64,000 nucleotides of DNA from Asterella californica (taxonomy: Eukaryota; Streptophyta; Marchantiopsida; Marchantiales; Aytoniaceae). The stretch is from positions 4,216,001 through 4,280,000 of the forward strand of contig JAYKYS010000009.1 of assembly GCA_036924285.1 (NCBI GenBank). Direction: 5' to 3'. Positions within the stretch are counted from its first letter, which is position 1, and each line of letters opens with the position of its first letter. Shown piece by piece: positions 23,101-34,990 of this stretch. Both the position numbers and the translations under genes were made by a program. The notes under the pieces were generated by a model. It was not told where the DNA came from. It worked only from the letters and a program-made list of their open reading frames with translations, and did no database searches.

Positions 23101-24084
23101 ACCTAACATATTCTATTATCTGGTGCACGCATATTCACTTGTTGTACAGTTAGTTCACTACTCAAGTTTTCGATATTTTAATTAACAGTCCTTGTTGTTA
23201 TAAAATGTTGCGGGTAGGTTATTTTTTTTGACCTCGCGTGACGCGAAGTTCCATTTTTCATTGAGGACAGACATTGCATATATGTTCGATGTGTTTGTTT
23301 CTGTGCTTGTCGCACATATATGACACGTAGCAGCAGGGTGCCATGAGAGAAATAATAGGGGCTGTACATGGGACAGTCATTTTACTGTTATTGTTATATA
23401 ATGCCCAGTAGCAGGATGCGAGCAAGGGAAAAATTACAAAGCCAGCAAGGCATAAAAGTGTGGCCGTAGATGAAATGCTACATGGAACCGGCAATAACTT
23501 TATTCTTTTCGGAAGTTAATAACATGCGGCAGTCCGTCACAGCTGCGAGGACAGCATTACGATCTCATGGAACGATCAAATTAGCTATCGCTATGCTCAC
23601 TATTTCTTCAAAATGAAAGTCAAAAACATAGAGAAAAAAACGAGAGAAGCAGAGTGATAACTTGTCTCTATGAGATAGTTTTGCTGTAGCGCTTGAAGTG
23701 GCTCTGTGCTCTCTGTTATGCTGTTCCCCCGTCGTGCTACCTAGCAGGATCCGTTGTTAGTGTTGACAGTATGGCTACATGGGGAAGAACACGAAGAATA
23801 ACATACACAAAGAAAATATGATTTTACTTGGAAATGCTCTGCTGGCTGTCAAGTTCTTGTCCAAGGTGCTACATATAAGCATATACTCTGAAAAGGTGTT
23901 ACGTCTTGGAAATTAGGCACAGTTCTGTTGCGTTGAAGTGTTGAGAAGGTCGCAACTATGTATTCCTCCTCCTCGTGAATATCAGCATCGGCTTGCTCGA
24001 TAGTGAAATAGCGTGTACGTGTCTAAGCAAAGAAAACATTGTCTTATATGCAATCGTAACTATTTCAGATCGAATGATAGCTTT

Positions 24085-24498
24085 TCATAGAGAGTCGTTG
24101 CACATCATTTGTATACCGCAGGTCATGAGCCACATGCAAGATGGTGTGTACTTATCGGAGCGTATCATAGATTTGAGACATGTTCGAAGAGTCATACCCA
24201 ATGGATGTCTACTGCGATACTTATTAAACTGCAAGACATGTTGGAGGATATTCCTGTAGTTGAGTTCCACCCGGTTCTTCATATCTGCAGCACTCAGCAA
24301 AGTAAATAAATCTTATCCGTCTTCCAGCATGGCGTTTGAGATGTTCTTCATGGCCGATTGGTGATGCAGTTCTCCTTTGTCTTTCATACAATATTCGATC
24401 ATACCAACGAACGTATGAAGTATTTCGTTACTGAGCAGCTTCACGTAAACTTCCCCGTCCACTGGTATATTAACATCTTTCCAACCTAAAATGACCAA
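24085..24498 (-). pseudogene. Conserved ORF pair downstream of the MULE transposase, copy 1
   Basis: Two adjacent open frames (24498-24313 and 24300-24085) encode segments such as ILGWKDVNIPV, MIEYCMKDKGELHHQSAM and ELNYRNILQHVLQFNKYRSR. The same two segments are kept in the inverted copy at 54972-55385, which implies that they were coding in the ancestor. No domain is recognised. They may be the C-terminal part of the transposase protein or a captured gene fragment. Confidence 0.4.
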
Positions 24499-24712
24499 GA
24501 GTCGTTGTTTTACCTATACAATGCTCGTAGCTTGAAGAGACATCACACTTGTACATGCAAATATAGCAAAGTTCCGCCTAATACAATCTTTCCTTCTCTT
24601 ATTTTCTCATCTTCATTCTATCTTCTACCCGGTTACAGAAGCTTCGTGTGAGTAACAATGGATGTAAGTGTTGTTGCAGTGCTACCAGAAGACCGTTTCA
24701 GTAGGCAGATGC

Positions 24713-25173
24713 CTAATAATCATAACTTGATTGAGCATACACTTCACGGTCCTTCGCATAAAGACAACTCAAACGGTTCTTCGCATAAAGACAACTCAAA
24801 AAGGACTTCTCTGCGTCTTTGCCATAACGGCTCTGAACATTCATGCAAATGTGTTGGACACAATATTCATGTTCTGCATCAGGAAAAACCTTTGCGATAG
24901 CTTTTTCTCCAGTCCTTTTTGTCAATCATTGATGATGGTTGTCTTAGATGAACTAATCCTTGATATTGCTTCTTTGAGAAGATCGCAAAACCAAGTCCAG
25001 TTCGACGTGTCCACCCTTGGAGCAACAGCACAGGTAAGAATAATAGCTTCGTTAGCGCCATCCAAGACTGAGACTAAGAAAATATGACATGGAAATTTAT
25101 GACATTTGGTATGACAAGCACCGAGGCATATCATCTTCTGACACAATATAAAGGTAGAACGGCAAGCACTTGG
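24713..25173 (-). pseudogene. Mutator-like (MULE) transposase fragment, copy 1
   Basis: The minus strand encodes a recognisable slice of the MULE transposase domain: a beta-strand-rich start (FPCHIFLVSVLDGANEAI), the hallmark TSNWTWFCDLLKEA, then after a frameshift the segment DAEHEYCVQHICMNVQ, which supplies the conserved C-x2-H. The usual aspartates of the catalytic triad are not all visible. The frame shift near 24920 and the missing N- and C-termini make it non-functional. The parallel copy at 54338-54726 has its own shift. Confidence 0.7.
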
Positions 25174-25330
25174 ACACAAAAAAACGAATGAAAATGCGAG
25201 GATGATTCTCTCATGTATCCCAGCCAACAACTTCTTGGTCTACGTCCTTTATCCTTCTACAAATTGAAAGAATGTGCTTTTACTTGCCAGTTTCATAGCA
25301 TGTGATTTTTAAATTAAATTAAACATGTCA

Positions 25331-25645
25331 CTCCTACAAGCAATGCCAAAAGCCCGTAAGCTAAGGCTTAGTTTGTTTTCTCCATCTTTCGAGTCCTGTA
25401 ACTTCTCTACTAAGCGTCCAAACGAAGTAGACAAAGTGCATAGAGAAAGCTGATAAGGAGCTCTACCCATCGATGTAATGAAAATGAAGATCCGGTTGTG
25501 TCAAAAGTCCATAAGCTGAGGCCTAGCTTGTTTTACCCATCTGTGTCTTTGAAGCGACAAGCATCGAAGTTTGAATTTCATGTAGGAGCCGATCCACGAC
25601 ACAACATCCACCCCCTCTAAACCTGTGCATCCTCCGGTATGCACC
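25331..25645 (-). repeat. Truncated 3' LTR of element B
   Basis: It shares with the LTR at 29060-29844 the AAAGCCCGTAAGCT units (start points 25346 and 25502, about 156 bp apart) and the terminal CCACGACAC. It ends abruptly near 25331 in unrelated AT-rich sequence. Confidence 0.7.
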
Positions 25646-26257
25646 AGAGATACCAACCAAGGAGTGGACCGGCACGCACACTCGTTCTCATCTTGTCATC
25701 CTCTCTCCCATCTCAGTCAACCTCATCCTCAAGGTTGCAACCTGATCGTCATCTTGAAGTTGCTATCATGCCATGATCTTCCCTATATCCATCATTGACT
25801 TTCTTCTCCAACCTCCCATCCAATCACCCCCTCTAGATCTACACATCTTTCAATATGCGAAGACATAGAAGGAGTAACCCATCATATCGTGGAAATGTCT
25901 TCCATCCATCATGTAGAACCTCATCATCGAGGTTTGTGATCCAAATGTCGTAGTAGACATCACCCATCCTCCCAATCATCATCACATATCTTGACTGTAA
26001 TCCTCAACCTCAAGTCTGTACATGTCATTGTACCTATCCATCTCTTCTTTTTTGTTTTTTTGGAAAAAAAGAAGCACACTGCTGCAAGCAAAATCCTCAA
26101 CCGCAACCATCATTGTCTCGCTGTACAATGATATCCTCCTCAATCATAATCTTCCTTGATCTCTTTTTCTGAAAATCCTCACAACCTCCCAAGCATCATT
26201 GTCTCAACCCAAATGATCTTCCGCAATGGCTTCTCCCATGTAAGCCATCCTTACCCA

Positions 26258-27690
26258 TCATCCGATATCCGTAGCCTCGAGAGCATACATCCACTCTCGT
26301 TCATCCTCAACATGTCTGTCCTTGATGATGCTAATGATGATATCATGGACTCCTTTTGTAGCTGCACCCAAGACTTCCCGTGATAGGAATCCAACTTGTG
26401 CATCTCGAATGTGTTCGTCCCAACCTCCCTTCACATCCATCGCTGTATCAATATCTGGTTGTTGTATGTCTGCAACAAGATCAACCATGTCCATTGTCTA
26501 TACCTCAACCATCTCCTTCGGTTGTGAAAGATCGTCCTCCATTGCCAATTCAAGAAGAATAATTTCTTGTTGAACCTTATCCTCCCCAGCTTGCTTCCGT
26601 GAAGAAATCTCTTCTTGTCTCTTCTTCTCGCTCTGCGTCGTGGATGCAGTATCCAACTTGAGCTCGCTTGGATCCACGTGCTCATCCAAACCATCCATAT
26701 GGAGATCATGCTCAATCTCCTCCACCCTAGCACCATAACTTGTAGCTTCGATAACTACAACTGCATGTGCTGCAAAGTAATCATGCACAAATTTCTTAAT
26801 CCCTCCTTTACCAACGTTGGCTTGAAAGAGAGTACTCGAACTTCTGAACCGAACATCTCCATCCTCCCAAGAAATAACCTCTCGTTGCAAAGACTCTGCA
26901 AAGTCGATGCAATCATCGTGTTGATGATCAGTACCATCACACCACACACACTGATGTACCCAAGCTGGTTTGGGTACAAGCACCGTCTTGGTCGTCGATC
27001 TCTTATCCTTCAACCTAGTAACCTTAGCTTGTAGATCTCGCATCTTTTGCTGTAGGTCCTCGATCGTTGGATCCTTCTTCTCTACAATCACAACTGGAGG
27101 TTGAACCTCAGATACTACCTGAACTGGTGTGGTAGTCAATGATACATGCGTCGACATTGTAACCTTTTCTCTTGTATGTCTCCAAACAAGAAGCTCAACC
27201 GCTTCATGCACAATCCTTGTCAACCCTTCTTCTTCTTCCCCATCCTCCAGAAGTGCTCCAACTGTTCCTGCCATGGTTCATCTGCAGCTTGAAGAAACAA
27301 CTCCGTCTTGTAGATCTCCAAGGTTAGTTTCTCCATCCGAGATAGTTGAGAGAATTGTCTCTCAAACTCCTCTAACAGCTCTGTAGGCTGTAAACCCTTG
27401 TTGTGTCGGTTGACCCATCCAAAAACGATTTCTTGGTTACTCGATCTGAGTTTCTCAAGAAATACTCCTCCATCAGCGCATGTGAAAATGTATACCAGTT
27501 CCTCCCAAAATGCTTTGTTAGACCTTTCACATGCTCCCTTATCTCAAGCACCACAACGAGTTTGAATGTCTCGATCATCTCCTTCTCCGATACCTGATCT
27601 AAATCCATCTCCATCTTGGAACATCTCAAGTACTTTGAGATGTCTTCTCCATCAAATAGATCGAGCTTGTCGATCATCCTTCAAAGCGCA
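26258..27690 (-). pseudogene. Gag pseudogene of element B
   Basis: Three frames together resemble element F gag. 27677-27372 has FDGEDISKYLRCSKMEMD, matching the capsid start. 27274-26498 has a coiled coil and the knuckle-like CVWCDGTDHQHDDC. 26494-26258 has SREVLGAATKGVHDIIISI, matching SF's linker helix (LREVLGIAKREFHELIIDI). Frame changes and missing joints near 27300 and 26495 make it non-functional. Identity to F is low, so the two elements belong to different subfamilies. Confidence 0.7.
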
Positions 27691-27984
27691 TTCGTCCTCA
27701 AAGCCTCCTTTTGTTGGTTCCCTTGCTCTTGTCGCAAAAGCAAAGTGAAGGCTTGAAACAAACGTGCAGGTGCTGCATCCAATTGCATCCCTGGTATATC
27801 CTTTGATCCATCCATCCCGTCCATAGTCATGGCTCGTCCCATCCTCCCATGACCCCAAACATCTATATATCCATCATCCCAGGTCCGCAACATCCTCCTG
27901 AACAACAATATCCATCCTCATCCTCGTCCATGATAGTTGATCTCCTCTTCCAATTCAAATACTGAAATCTGCACCCCAGACCTT

Positions 27985-29844
27985 CACGTCGAGTTCACCA
28001 CCGATATCACGTCGGATTTTTGCGTGAAGGATGTCCAAGAAAACGCGAGGTTCCTGGTTGTGGAAGATGCTGTGTGCTGAAACAGAGACAAGAGAGAGAA
28101 AAACAACCACGAAAATAAATTCTGCGATATATACCAACTCCAAATGTATGTACACTGCCGGTTCTTTCTCCTAACAGCATAGAACTGAGAAACGGACCAG
28201 AGCGGTCTGTAACCTACTTCAAAGTCCCTAAAACAAACCCCTGAATCACAACCCTACCCCAAAACCACCGAAACGTAGTTCACAGCAAGAGAAACTTCCC
28301 TTTGCTAACAAACAGAGTCACAGTAGTATCACGCGATCCAAACCCAAGTCCAAACAACATCCATGTACAAACTCTTAGCCAAAACTGGCTACCACAAGCT
28401 GTATATAACCAACCAGAACTCTAATGAACTCAAAAGAGCAAAACCCGTAGCGAAGAAATCGAAAAAAATCTATCTGAGAACTTTCCCTTTCGCCGAATGG
28501 ACTTCAGATGTCGATAGAGTCTCCTCTGCTGACTCCGTTAACCCAAGAATCTTTCAGATCCGACTCCCAACAGCCGAGATATCATCGATTTTCGATCGCA
28601 GGTGACCAAACTTTTAATAACTGCTCCCTGCAGATCGCTTGATCTGATATCTGTCTTCCCTGGCAGGTAGATCTAGCTATCACCAACCCAACGAGACTCG
28701 TAACAAGCCGTTTGGAGTTTTCTTTGCAAAACCACGCAAGAAATTTTGTCGCAAGTTGCAAAAAACTGACGTAAATCAGCTTCTTGCGGCTCAAACTTGC
28801 TGACCACATCCAAACCAACAATCCAATCCACACGTTGTCTTCTCCTATGCGTAGATGAAGACTCCCTGGTCGCATAGGCATCAAGAACAAAGAGCTTGGC
28901 TCATCGATCGCGAAGAACAAATCACTCTCAGATCGCAGACGAACGAAAATCTGATGTAAGCGCTTCCCTTCGCCTGATGAAACGTCATATCGTCTTCAAT
29001 TTCCTGAAGAACTCGTTGTTCTGATCCCAATGGATCCAAGGACAGCAAGTTTGGACTCCGGAACGGTCCGAACGGTCCAACTCTCCTTCACAGATAACTA
29101 AAAATCCCAAATCTTCTTCCTGCTTCCCAATTTCTCTCAGAACACAACTCTCGATCCATCTCTTCGAGAACCATCTTCACCCACACGTAGCCTGCACAGA
29201 TCTGAACCGAACGACGTCTTGCGCGTTTGCATTGGACCTCCAAATCTCCAGAGCCGTCCGTTGACAAGTCGCAGGTGCAAGCTGACCCCTTAAGCTGCCC
29301 CTTTACGTCAATCTCTGTACGTACAATTTTCTTTGGAAGAGAACTGTACGCACAGAGATAACTCCATAATAATGAAGCAAACCCCTTGCGTCTTTGATAT
29401 ATCGTATGAAGTCTCAAATACCCAGTCAGCAAGTAAACTAGGGCCTAGCTTAATTTTTCCTTCTTTCGAGTCACATAACTTCTTCACTAGACGTCCAAAC
29501 GAAGTAAACAAGATGCCTATGAAAAGCTCACAACGAGCTCTACCCATTGATGCGATGAAAGCGAAGATCCGAAGTTGTGCCAAAAGCCCGTAAGCTAGGG
29601 CCGAACTTGTTTTCTCCATCTTTCGAGTCCTGTAACTTCTCCATTAAGCGTCCAAACGAAGTAGACAAAGTGCCTAGAGAAAGCTAACAAGGAGCTCTAC
29701 CCATCGATGTAATGAAAATGAAGATCCAAAGTTGTGTCAAAAGCCCATAAGCTGGAGTCTAGCTTGTTTTACCCATCTGTGTCTTTGGAGCGACAAGCAT
29801 CGAAGTTTGAATTTCATGTAAGAACCGGTCCACGACACGACAGC
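27985..29844 (-). repeat. 5' LTR of element B
   Basis: It starts TGTCGTGGACC on the minus strand near 29840 and probably ends near 27985, before a leader GGGGTGCAGATTTCAG that resembles the F leader. Its first 785 bp (29844-29060) contain about 157-bp direct repeats (units at 29581 and 29738) and are repeated in opposite orientation at 30656-31576. The inner LTR boundary is inferred. Confidence 0.5.
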
Positions 29845-30655
29845 GTACAGAGAGCCGCGGAAGCGTCTTCTGACGAAGCTATTTCTTCACCTCTTTCCCA
29901 AGGGGAAAGCACAGTAGACGAGATATCTTGGAGATCAGGCTGTGGAGTTCTTGGAAGCCATCTGGGAGGGGCTGCTTATCAATTGGGACGCCTTTTTCCA
30001 CGCTTACGTTCAGACAGAGTTGGTGTACTTGTTCACCTCAGTAGGAGGCCACCTCACCCTGTTCTTTTGTTACCTGTACATGTCCAAAAGGGACTTGACA
30101 GAAGACCAGTTGGTAAGGTATGGGTCAACAGGACAGTGCGAGGTGAAGGAAACAACCTCGAGAGAAGACGACCGAGCAGCAGTCGCAACTCCCCCTCCCA
30201 CTTTAGTGTCTCAGACGAGACCGGATACTCATCAAAAGACGCTTCTGGTGCGAGAAGACGACTCCAACAGTACGGAAGACGCGTCACCGCCGAGGAAGAT
30301 GGGGCCTAGGAGTGTATCTAAGAAGAACACATCTTTCTCGATCATTCATTCTGGATCGGAGTCGGATTCACGGAGGAGACGCTGAGCACCAGGATTGCGC
30401 AGAAGACAGTTTCTACGACTACAAGGAGTCTTCCGAAGACTCCAGAAGCCGAAGAATGGGTTGACATCGACTCGAGGAAGTGCATCGAAGAGAACCGCTC
30501 CTGCAGTGGGAAGAGATCTTCCACCCCGGAAGATGAGAAGAGTAGCGTCTTCTTGCGCGCAGAAGCAGAAGACCATAGTGGTGGAAGAGGCATCCTTGCC
30601 TCTAGAAGACAAGGAAGACACCTCCAGACGGATTGTGGAGATGAACTTGTCTTCC
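29845..30655 (+). mobile_element. Element A coding fragment between inverted LTR arms
   Basis: This is plus-strand sequence matching the element A ORF from about LAKLFLHLFPKGKAQ through VEFLEAIWEG, HLTLFFCYLYMSKRDLTEDQ, the Ser/Asp-rich region and KMRRVASSCAQKQKTI to VEMNLSSA. Neither end of the element is present, and frames are broken near 29930 and 30385. It is diverged from the complete copies and so older. Confidence 0.8.
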
Positions 30656-31576
30656 GCTGTCGTGTCGTGGACTAGCTCCTACTTGAAATTCAAATTTTGA
30701 TGCTTATCGCTCCAAAGACGCTCATGGAGGAAAGTGAGAAAAGCAAGCTAGACCCTAGCTTATGGGCTTTTGGCACGACTTCAGATCTTCACTTTCATCG
30801 CATCAGTGGATAGAGCTCTTTGTCAGCACTTCATAGGCACTTCGTCTACTTCGTTTGGACGCTTAGTGGAGAAGTTACAAGACTCGAAAGATGAGAAAGC
30901 AAGCTAAGCTTCAGCTTACGGGCTTTTGGCACCATTTCGGATCTCCACTTTCATCGTATCAATGGATAGAGCTCCTTGTCAGCTTTTCATATACATCTTG
31001 TTTACTTCATTTAGACGCCTAGTGGAGGAGTTACAAGACTCGAAAGATGGATAAAACAAGCTAGACTCCAGCTTACGGGATTTTGGCACAATTTCGGATC
31101 TCTACTTTCATCGCATCAATGGGTAGAGCTCGTTGTCAGTCTTCATAGGCACCTTGTTTACTTCGTTTGGACGTCTAGCGAAGAAGTTATGCGACTCGAA
31201 AGAAGAAAAAATCAAGCTAGGCCTTAGTTTACTTGCTGACTGGGTATTTGAGACTTCAGACGTTATATCAAAGAAGCAAGGGGCTTGCTTCATTATTATA
31301 AGAGAGACCTTTGTACGTATAGAGACTGATGCAAGGGGGCTGCTTAAGGGGCTTGCTTGTTCTTGCGACCTATCGATGGACGTTTTGGAGAATTGGGAAG
31401 TCTAATACACGCGCGCAAGGTGTCATTGGGTTCAGATCTGTGCAGGCTACGCACAGGTTAAGACAGTTTGGGAAGAGACGGATCGGTTGTTATGTTCTTA
31501 GAGAAATTGAGACGCAAGAAGCAGATTTGGAGTTTTCAGTTATCTGTGAAGGAGAGTTGGACCGTTCGGGCCGTTC
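30656..31576 (+). repeat. Inverted LTR arm, matching 29060-29844
   Basis: It begins GCTGTCGTGTCGTGG, the exact reverse complement of the end of the left arm, and continues with three units of about 157 bp (GGGCTTTTGGCAC at 30764 and 30920, then a variant at 31078). It ends at GGACCGTTCGGGCCGTTC where element E starts. It is the first half of a second LTR of the element B type in plus orientation. Confidence 0.75.
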
Positions 31577-32410
31577 TGTAACGACCTATGTTACACATAG
31601 GAAGTTTGTCTATTAGTAAGATATTTAGTTATAACTAAGTGTTGAGAAGGTTTATTTGCTGCCCAAGTACTTTAAGGAGGTATCAAGTTAGCCATGACTG
31701 GCTAAAGTTAGTTATGGTTAAACTTAGTTGTACTTTTGACAGAATTCAGATATTTCCTAAAGAGTGAGTACTAGTATCTTGTCATCTTGTCTAAAAGGTA
31801 GAAGGAGGTGGAAAGTATCCCTTATCTCCTTTTTGACTTGATATTAGTGGTGGGATTAAAGTTGTGGACTTTGTGGGCATTAAAAATAAGAAGAGATTCC
31901 ACATGTTTCATTTTTAGTGGGTCCTAGTGTAGAGGCGGGGTGGAAATTCGAGATTCCTTGAGAATATTCCAGAATCCTTCTAGAAGTTGTTGACTTTGAA
32001 GGAATAAGCCCATGTGAAAAGATAAAAAGCCCATGTGATTAATGCTTTTAGCTTAAGTAATATCTTAGTAAAACCCGGTAAAAATAATTACGGCTGAGTT
32101 ACCAGAGGGTACCAAAGTAAAAATCTAGAATATATAAAAAGAGGAGTAGAGAAGAGCTCCTCATCCTTGTTTTCACATCGTCGTAATGACAACTTGAGTA
32201 ATATAGAGAGTGTGGGATATTTTTAGCATGTGAGAACTTGAGAGACGTCATTAGAATGAAAGATTTTAGTTAATGAGTTTATGGAGAATTTTTAGTTGAT
32301 AAATTTGTGAGTGTATGAATGAGTGAACTTAGCATTTTTCCCTTCAAGTTCATGGTGTGCTTCCATCAAAGCCATCAGAGATGACCCCTGAGTGAGAGAC
32401 AAGCCCGACA
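31577..32410 (+). repeat. 5' LTR of element E, copy 1
   Basis: It runs from TGTAACGACC to AAGCCCGACA (TG...CA). The left edge is confirmed by the second copy, whose LTR begins TGTAACGAC at 63506 on the minus strand. The right edge is inferred from the shared GACATTTG or GACATGTTG context and could lie nearer 32480. Confidence 0.6.
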
Positions 32411-32485
32411 TTTGCAGATGACGATCGTGGAGGTTGAGAGATCGAGGGGTAGTTGATCGATGAGATCGTGGAGGATTTACATTTT

Positions 32486-32505
32486 TGGTTCCGTAGCCGA
32501 GACCT
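32486..32505 (+). other. Primer-binding-site-like motif of element E
   Basis: TGGTTCCGTAGCCGAGACC here and TGGTTCAGTTGCCGGGACC in the second copy (minus strand near 56750-56770) resemble the sequence complementary to the 3' end of plant tRNA-Asp, TGGCGCCGTTGCCGGGG. Both have drifted. The assignment rests on similarity and on position after the LTR. Confidence 0.45.
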
Positions 32506-32759
32506 CACTTGAAAGGATCGTTGAAAGATATTTAGAGTTCAGTTCTATATTCGACAAAAAGAGATCATGAGAGAGCACATGGAGAGAACGTTGGGAGGGG
32601 AGAGAGCTAACGCAATGTTAGCAACATTAGAATCTTTCGTGTATCCCCTAGTGATCTATGACGCATTCGAGGTTATTCTTTACATCTTGTTCACTTAGAA
32701 AGAGTTTGAGGAGAGTTGAAAGGGGATGAAACAAGAGTTATAGAGAAAGGAGGAGAGAG

Positions 32760-33540
32760 AAGTTATTAGAGGAGAAAAGTTTCTGAATTTGAGGATTTCT
32801 GCTCTCTGGAAAAGTTTTACAGTCATTGTCAAATTTTCTGTGAATTTTATTTTCCAGTGAAACTTTCGAGGACTGTAGCTTGGCTGATAACCTATCTACG
32901 ACAAAAGAAATCATAGGAAAAGGTGGTCTAGAGAGGGAGCAATGAATTTTTAACGTTGAGGGGGTTTATTTGCGAGAGTTGATGAATTCTGTTCTCTGGA
33001 AAAGTTTACAGTCATTGTCAGATTTTCTGTGAATTTTATTTTCCTGAGAAACTTTACAATGTTTTAGATTGGCTGATAAGCTAATCTAGGGCATCTAGGG
33101 CTATCTAGGGCAACAGAAATCAGGAGAAAAGGTGGTATGGAGAGAGCCATGAATTTTCAAAGTTGAGGGGGTTTATTCACGAGAGTTGAGGAATTCTGCT
33201 CTCTGGAAAATTTTTACAGTTATTGTCAGATTTTCTGTGAATTTGATTTTCCTGTGAGAACTTCTATGATTGTAGCTTGTCTGATGAGCTACTAGAAGAA
33301 ACAAAAATCATGAGAAGATGATACCTGAAGAGAGAGAGAGATAGAATTTTTCAAAGTAGAGGAGGTTGAAAGCCATGAGAGAAGTGAAAATATACAAATT
33401 TCAGTTCTCTGAAAATTTGTACAGTCAGCACCATCTCTTTTGATTAAGGAATTTTCTATTGAAACTTCATTAGTTAGTAGCTTGGAGGTTGAGCTACTGG
33501 AGATCACAAAAATCTTGGAGAGATCTCTTATCGATTAAGA
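32760..33540. repeat. Imperfect tandem repeat, four units of 190-207 bp
   Basis: Units can be followed by CTG(C/T)TCTCTGGAAAA, starting near 32799, 32989, 33196 and 33402. Each is followed by TTTACAGTCATTGTCAGA, a GTGAATTT-ATTTTCC block and AGCTTGGCTGAT. A related unit is in the second copy of element E near 56270-56480 (reverse). Confidence 0.8.
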
Positions 33541-33676
33541 GATATACGGTCGACATACAAAGAGGTCTTGAAGATACTTCATGGGGAATCCAGTTCGAGT
33601 GCCGAGGTTGAAGAAGAGACGTTTGGGAGTTAGAACGGAGACGGAAAAGCCAAAGTTAAGTATAGAGGCGTTGTGA

Positions 33677-33898
33677 TCAAGCATCTATTGCAGTTGGGGT
33701 GCCTTTTTTGCTCTATATCAAGAAGCTTCTACGAGCATCGGCGTAGATGCGAAGAAGATTGAATTCAAAGCATCATTCATTGTGGAGGTCACGAATGCTC
33801 CTGGCAAAGTAGGGTGTGATCTTTACAAGAGTGACTTTAAGATGTCTACTATGATCAGTACAAACGATGGACATGAGTATCTTATCATGGACTCTTAA
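33677..33898 (+). pseudogene. Unrecognised coding remnant in element E
   Basis: This 73-codon open frame without an ATG reads ...GAFFALYQEASTSIGVDAKK...GHEYLIMDS and ends TAA at 33896. Its composition looks like real protein (balanced, with alternating hydrophobic pattern). It lies between the tandem repeats and the zinc-knuckle ORF. I do not recognise the family. CTATTGCAG just upstream could be a splice acceptor. Confidence 0.4.
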
Positions 33899-34021
33899 TT
33901 TTAGATTGGATTTTATTTCGTGTATAGCATGTATAATATACGATTTTCAGTATAAAGCTCGAAAGAGTTAAGAAAGTGATGTAGAGTTATTTTCCTCAAA
34001 GATATTTTGTCCACTTAATGG

Positions 34022-34453
34022 TTGAGAAGGTGCAACATGAGTGGGAGTTCGAAAGAGTGGAAAGTTAGACTTAGAAATCTTCTTCAAGATTTAGATGTCA
34101 TAGTAAGCGTCGGAGAGAGCTCGAAAGAGGTTATCGTTGAGTTTGAGAACCCTAGTACAAAACCTCAAGTAGAATCTCCAAGGAGAAGAGTAGAAATCGA
34201 CTTGTGGTGTTATTTCTGTAGAGGGTTGGGACATAAAGTAGTGAATTGTCCAACTAGAATCAGAACCGGGAGAGCTAAAGGGAAGCGGGAGTTTACTGAT
34301 TTAAGTCTTCGAGTGGGTCCATCGTCACCAGCGCCAATTGGATCCTTTTCCAAGTTGTGGAGTGGGCGATCTATCAAGAGGACACAAGTGTGTCGACGTG
34401 GCTGCCCTACTTACATCAGTAGTCGAGAAGTTGGACGAGACTCAAAGAGCTGA
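34022..34453 (+). pseudogene. Gag zinc-knuckle remnant of element E
   Basis: This 143-codon frame contains CYFCRGLGHKVVNC, a classical CCHC zinc knuckle (C-x2-C-x4-H-x4-C) for nucleic-acid binding in gag. It is preceded by a Glu/Pro/Arg-rich linker. Upstream and downstream gag parts are in other frames, and the order (knuckle before the capsid-like piece at 34713) is the reverse of a normal gag, which suggests rearrangement or degenerate elements joined together. Confidence 0.6.
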
Positions 34454-34712
34454 GACGGAGAAGTTGTCGACTTCAAAAGAGGACTCGGCTGAGTTGTGAT
34501 GGAGATCGTCATTCGGATGGTGGAGAAAGTGAAGATGCGACTCAGGCTCATGATTACCTTGGGAGAAGAAATGACACAAGAGGTGTTGTTACAACCATTT
34601 CTTTTCATTTTACCTATGGTAGATTATTCTCGAATGGAATTGGTGATGTTCGTACTCTTTTAGCGAGTAGTTATTGCACGGAAATTAGAAGGGTAGAAGG
34701 AGTAGTTACAAG

Positions 34713-34985
34713 ATGGGGAAGTTACAAGTGTTTCATGGGAAGGACAATGAAGATGTAGAACCATTTGTACGAGACTTCAAAAGGAGTTGCATCGGGAACA
34801 ACGTGAGAAGGGAGGAAGAATGGGTGTTGTTACTGCCAGAGTTTTTAGAAGATTTTGCTCTTACGTGGTATGAAGTCTGAGTGAAGAGCAAAACACCTGG
34901 TGCAGTTGAGGACACATGAGAGACGTTGAGTAATGCACTCATCGAAGAATTTCTTCCAGAAGATCTCAAAAACAACATGTACGTG
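34713..34985 (+). pseudogene. Retrotrans_gag-like fragment of element E
   Basis: From ATG at 34713 the frame reads MGKLQVFHGKDNEDVEPF, then LLLPEFLEDFALTWYEV, a TGA stop near 34878, a second TGA near 34917, and ALIEEFLPEDLKNNM. The pattern FxGkdnedv...ALtWY...eeF is the gag capsid signature of Ty3-type elements. Two stops make it a pseudogene. Confidence 0.7.
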
Positions 34986-34990
34986 GGACT

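Larger units (their letters stand above)
22132..23211. other. 3' flank of amidohydrolase gene
   Basis: No gene is seen. AATAAA at 22533-22538 could serve as a polyadenylation signal about 400 bp after the stop codon. From about 22750 the sequence resembles the end of an old Ty1/copia LTR, including TGGTATC next to CTTCAACA. A palindrome and a small tandem repeat are listed separately. Confidence 0.4.
23212..25215 (-). mobile_element. MULE-derived element remnant, copy 1
   Basis: This segment carries a broken Mutator-like transposase on the minus strand and is matched, in the opposite orientation, by 54310-56262 over almost its whole length. It begins near GGGTAGGTTATTTTTTTTGACC. I see no matching terminal inverted repeat at the other end, so it may be a truncated or atypical MULE. 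The limits come from where similarity between the two copies stops and are approximate. Confidence 0.65.
25331..29844 (-). mobile_element. Degraded Ty3-like LTR retrotransposon (element B)
   Basis: On the minus strand it reads: 5' LTR (29844 to about 27985), a gag pseudogene (about 27690-26258) related to that of element F, non-coding sequence, then the start of a 3' LTR (25645 to 25331). The 3' LTR is cut off. No reverse transcriptase or integrase is visible between gag and the 3' LTR, so a large internal deletion has removed pol. C/T-rich, ATC-rich sequence fills 25650-26250. Confidence 0.65.
31577..34990 (+). mobile_element. LTR retrotransposon E, copy 1 (5' part)
   Basis: It comprises an LTR starting TGTAACGACC, a leader with a primer-binding-site-like motif, a block of about 200-bp tandem repeats, and three gag-like coding remnants (33677-33898, 34022-34453, 34713-34985). 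Similarity to known gag ends near 34990; no pol or 3' LTR is seen. A second copy of the LTR and leader lies in opposite orientation at 56263-57561 plus 63411-63506. Confidence 0.7.
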
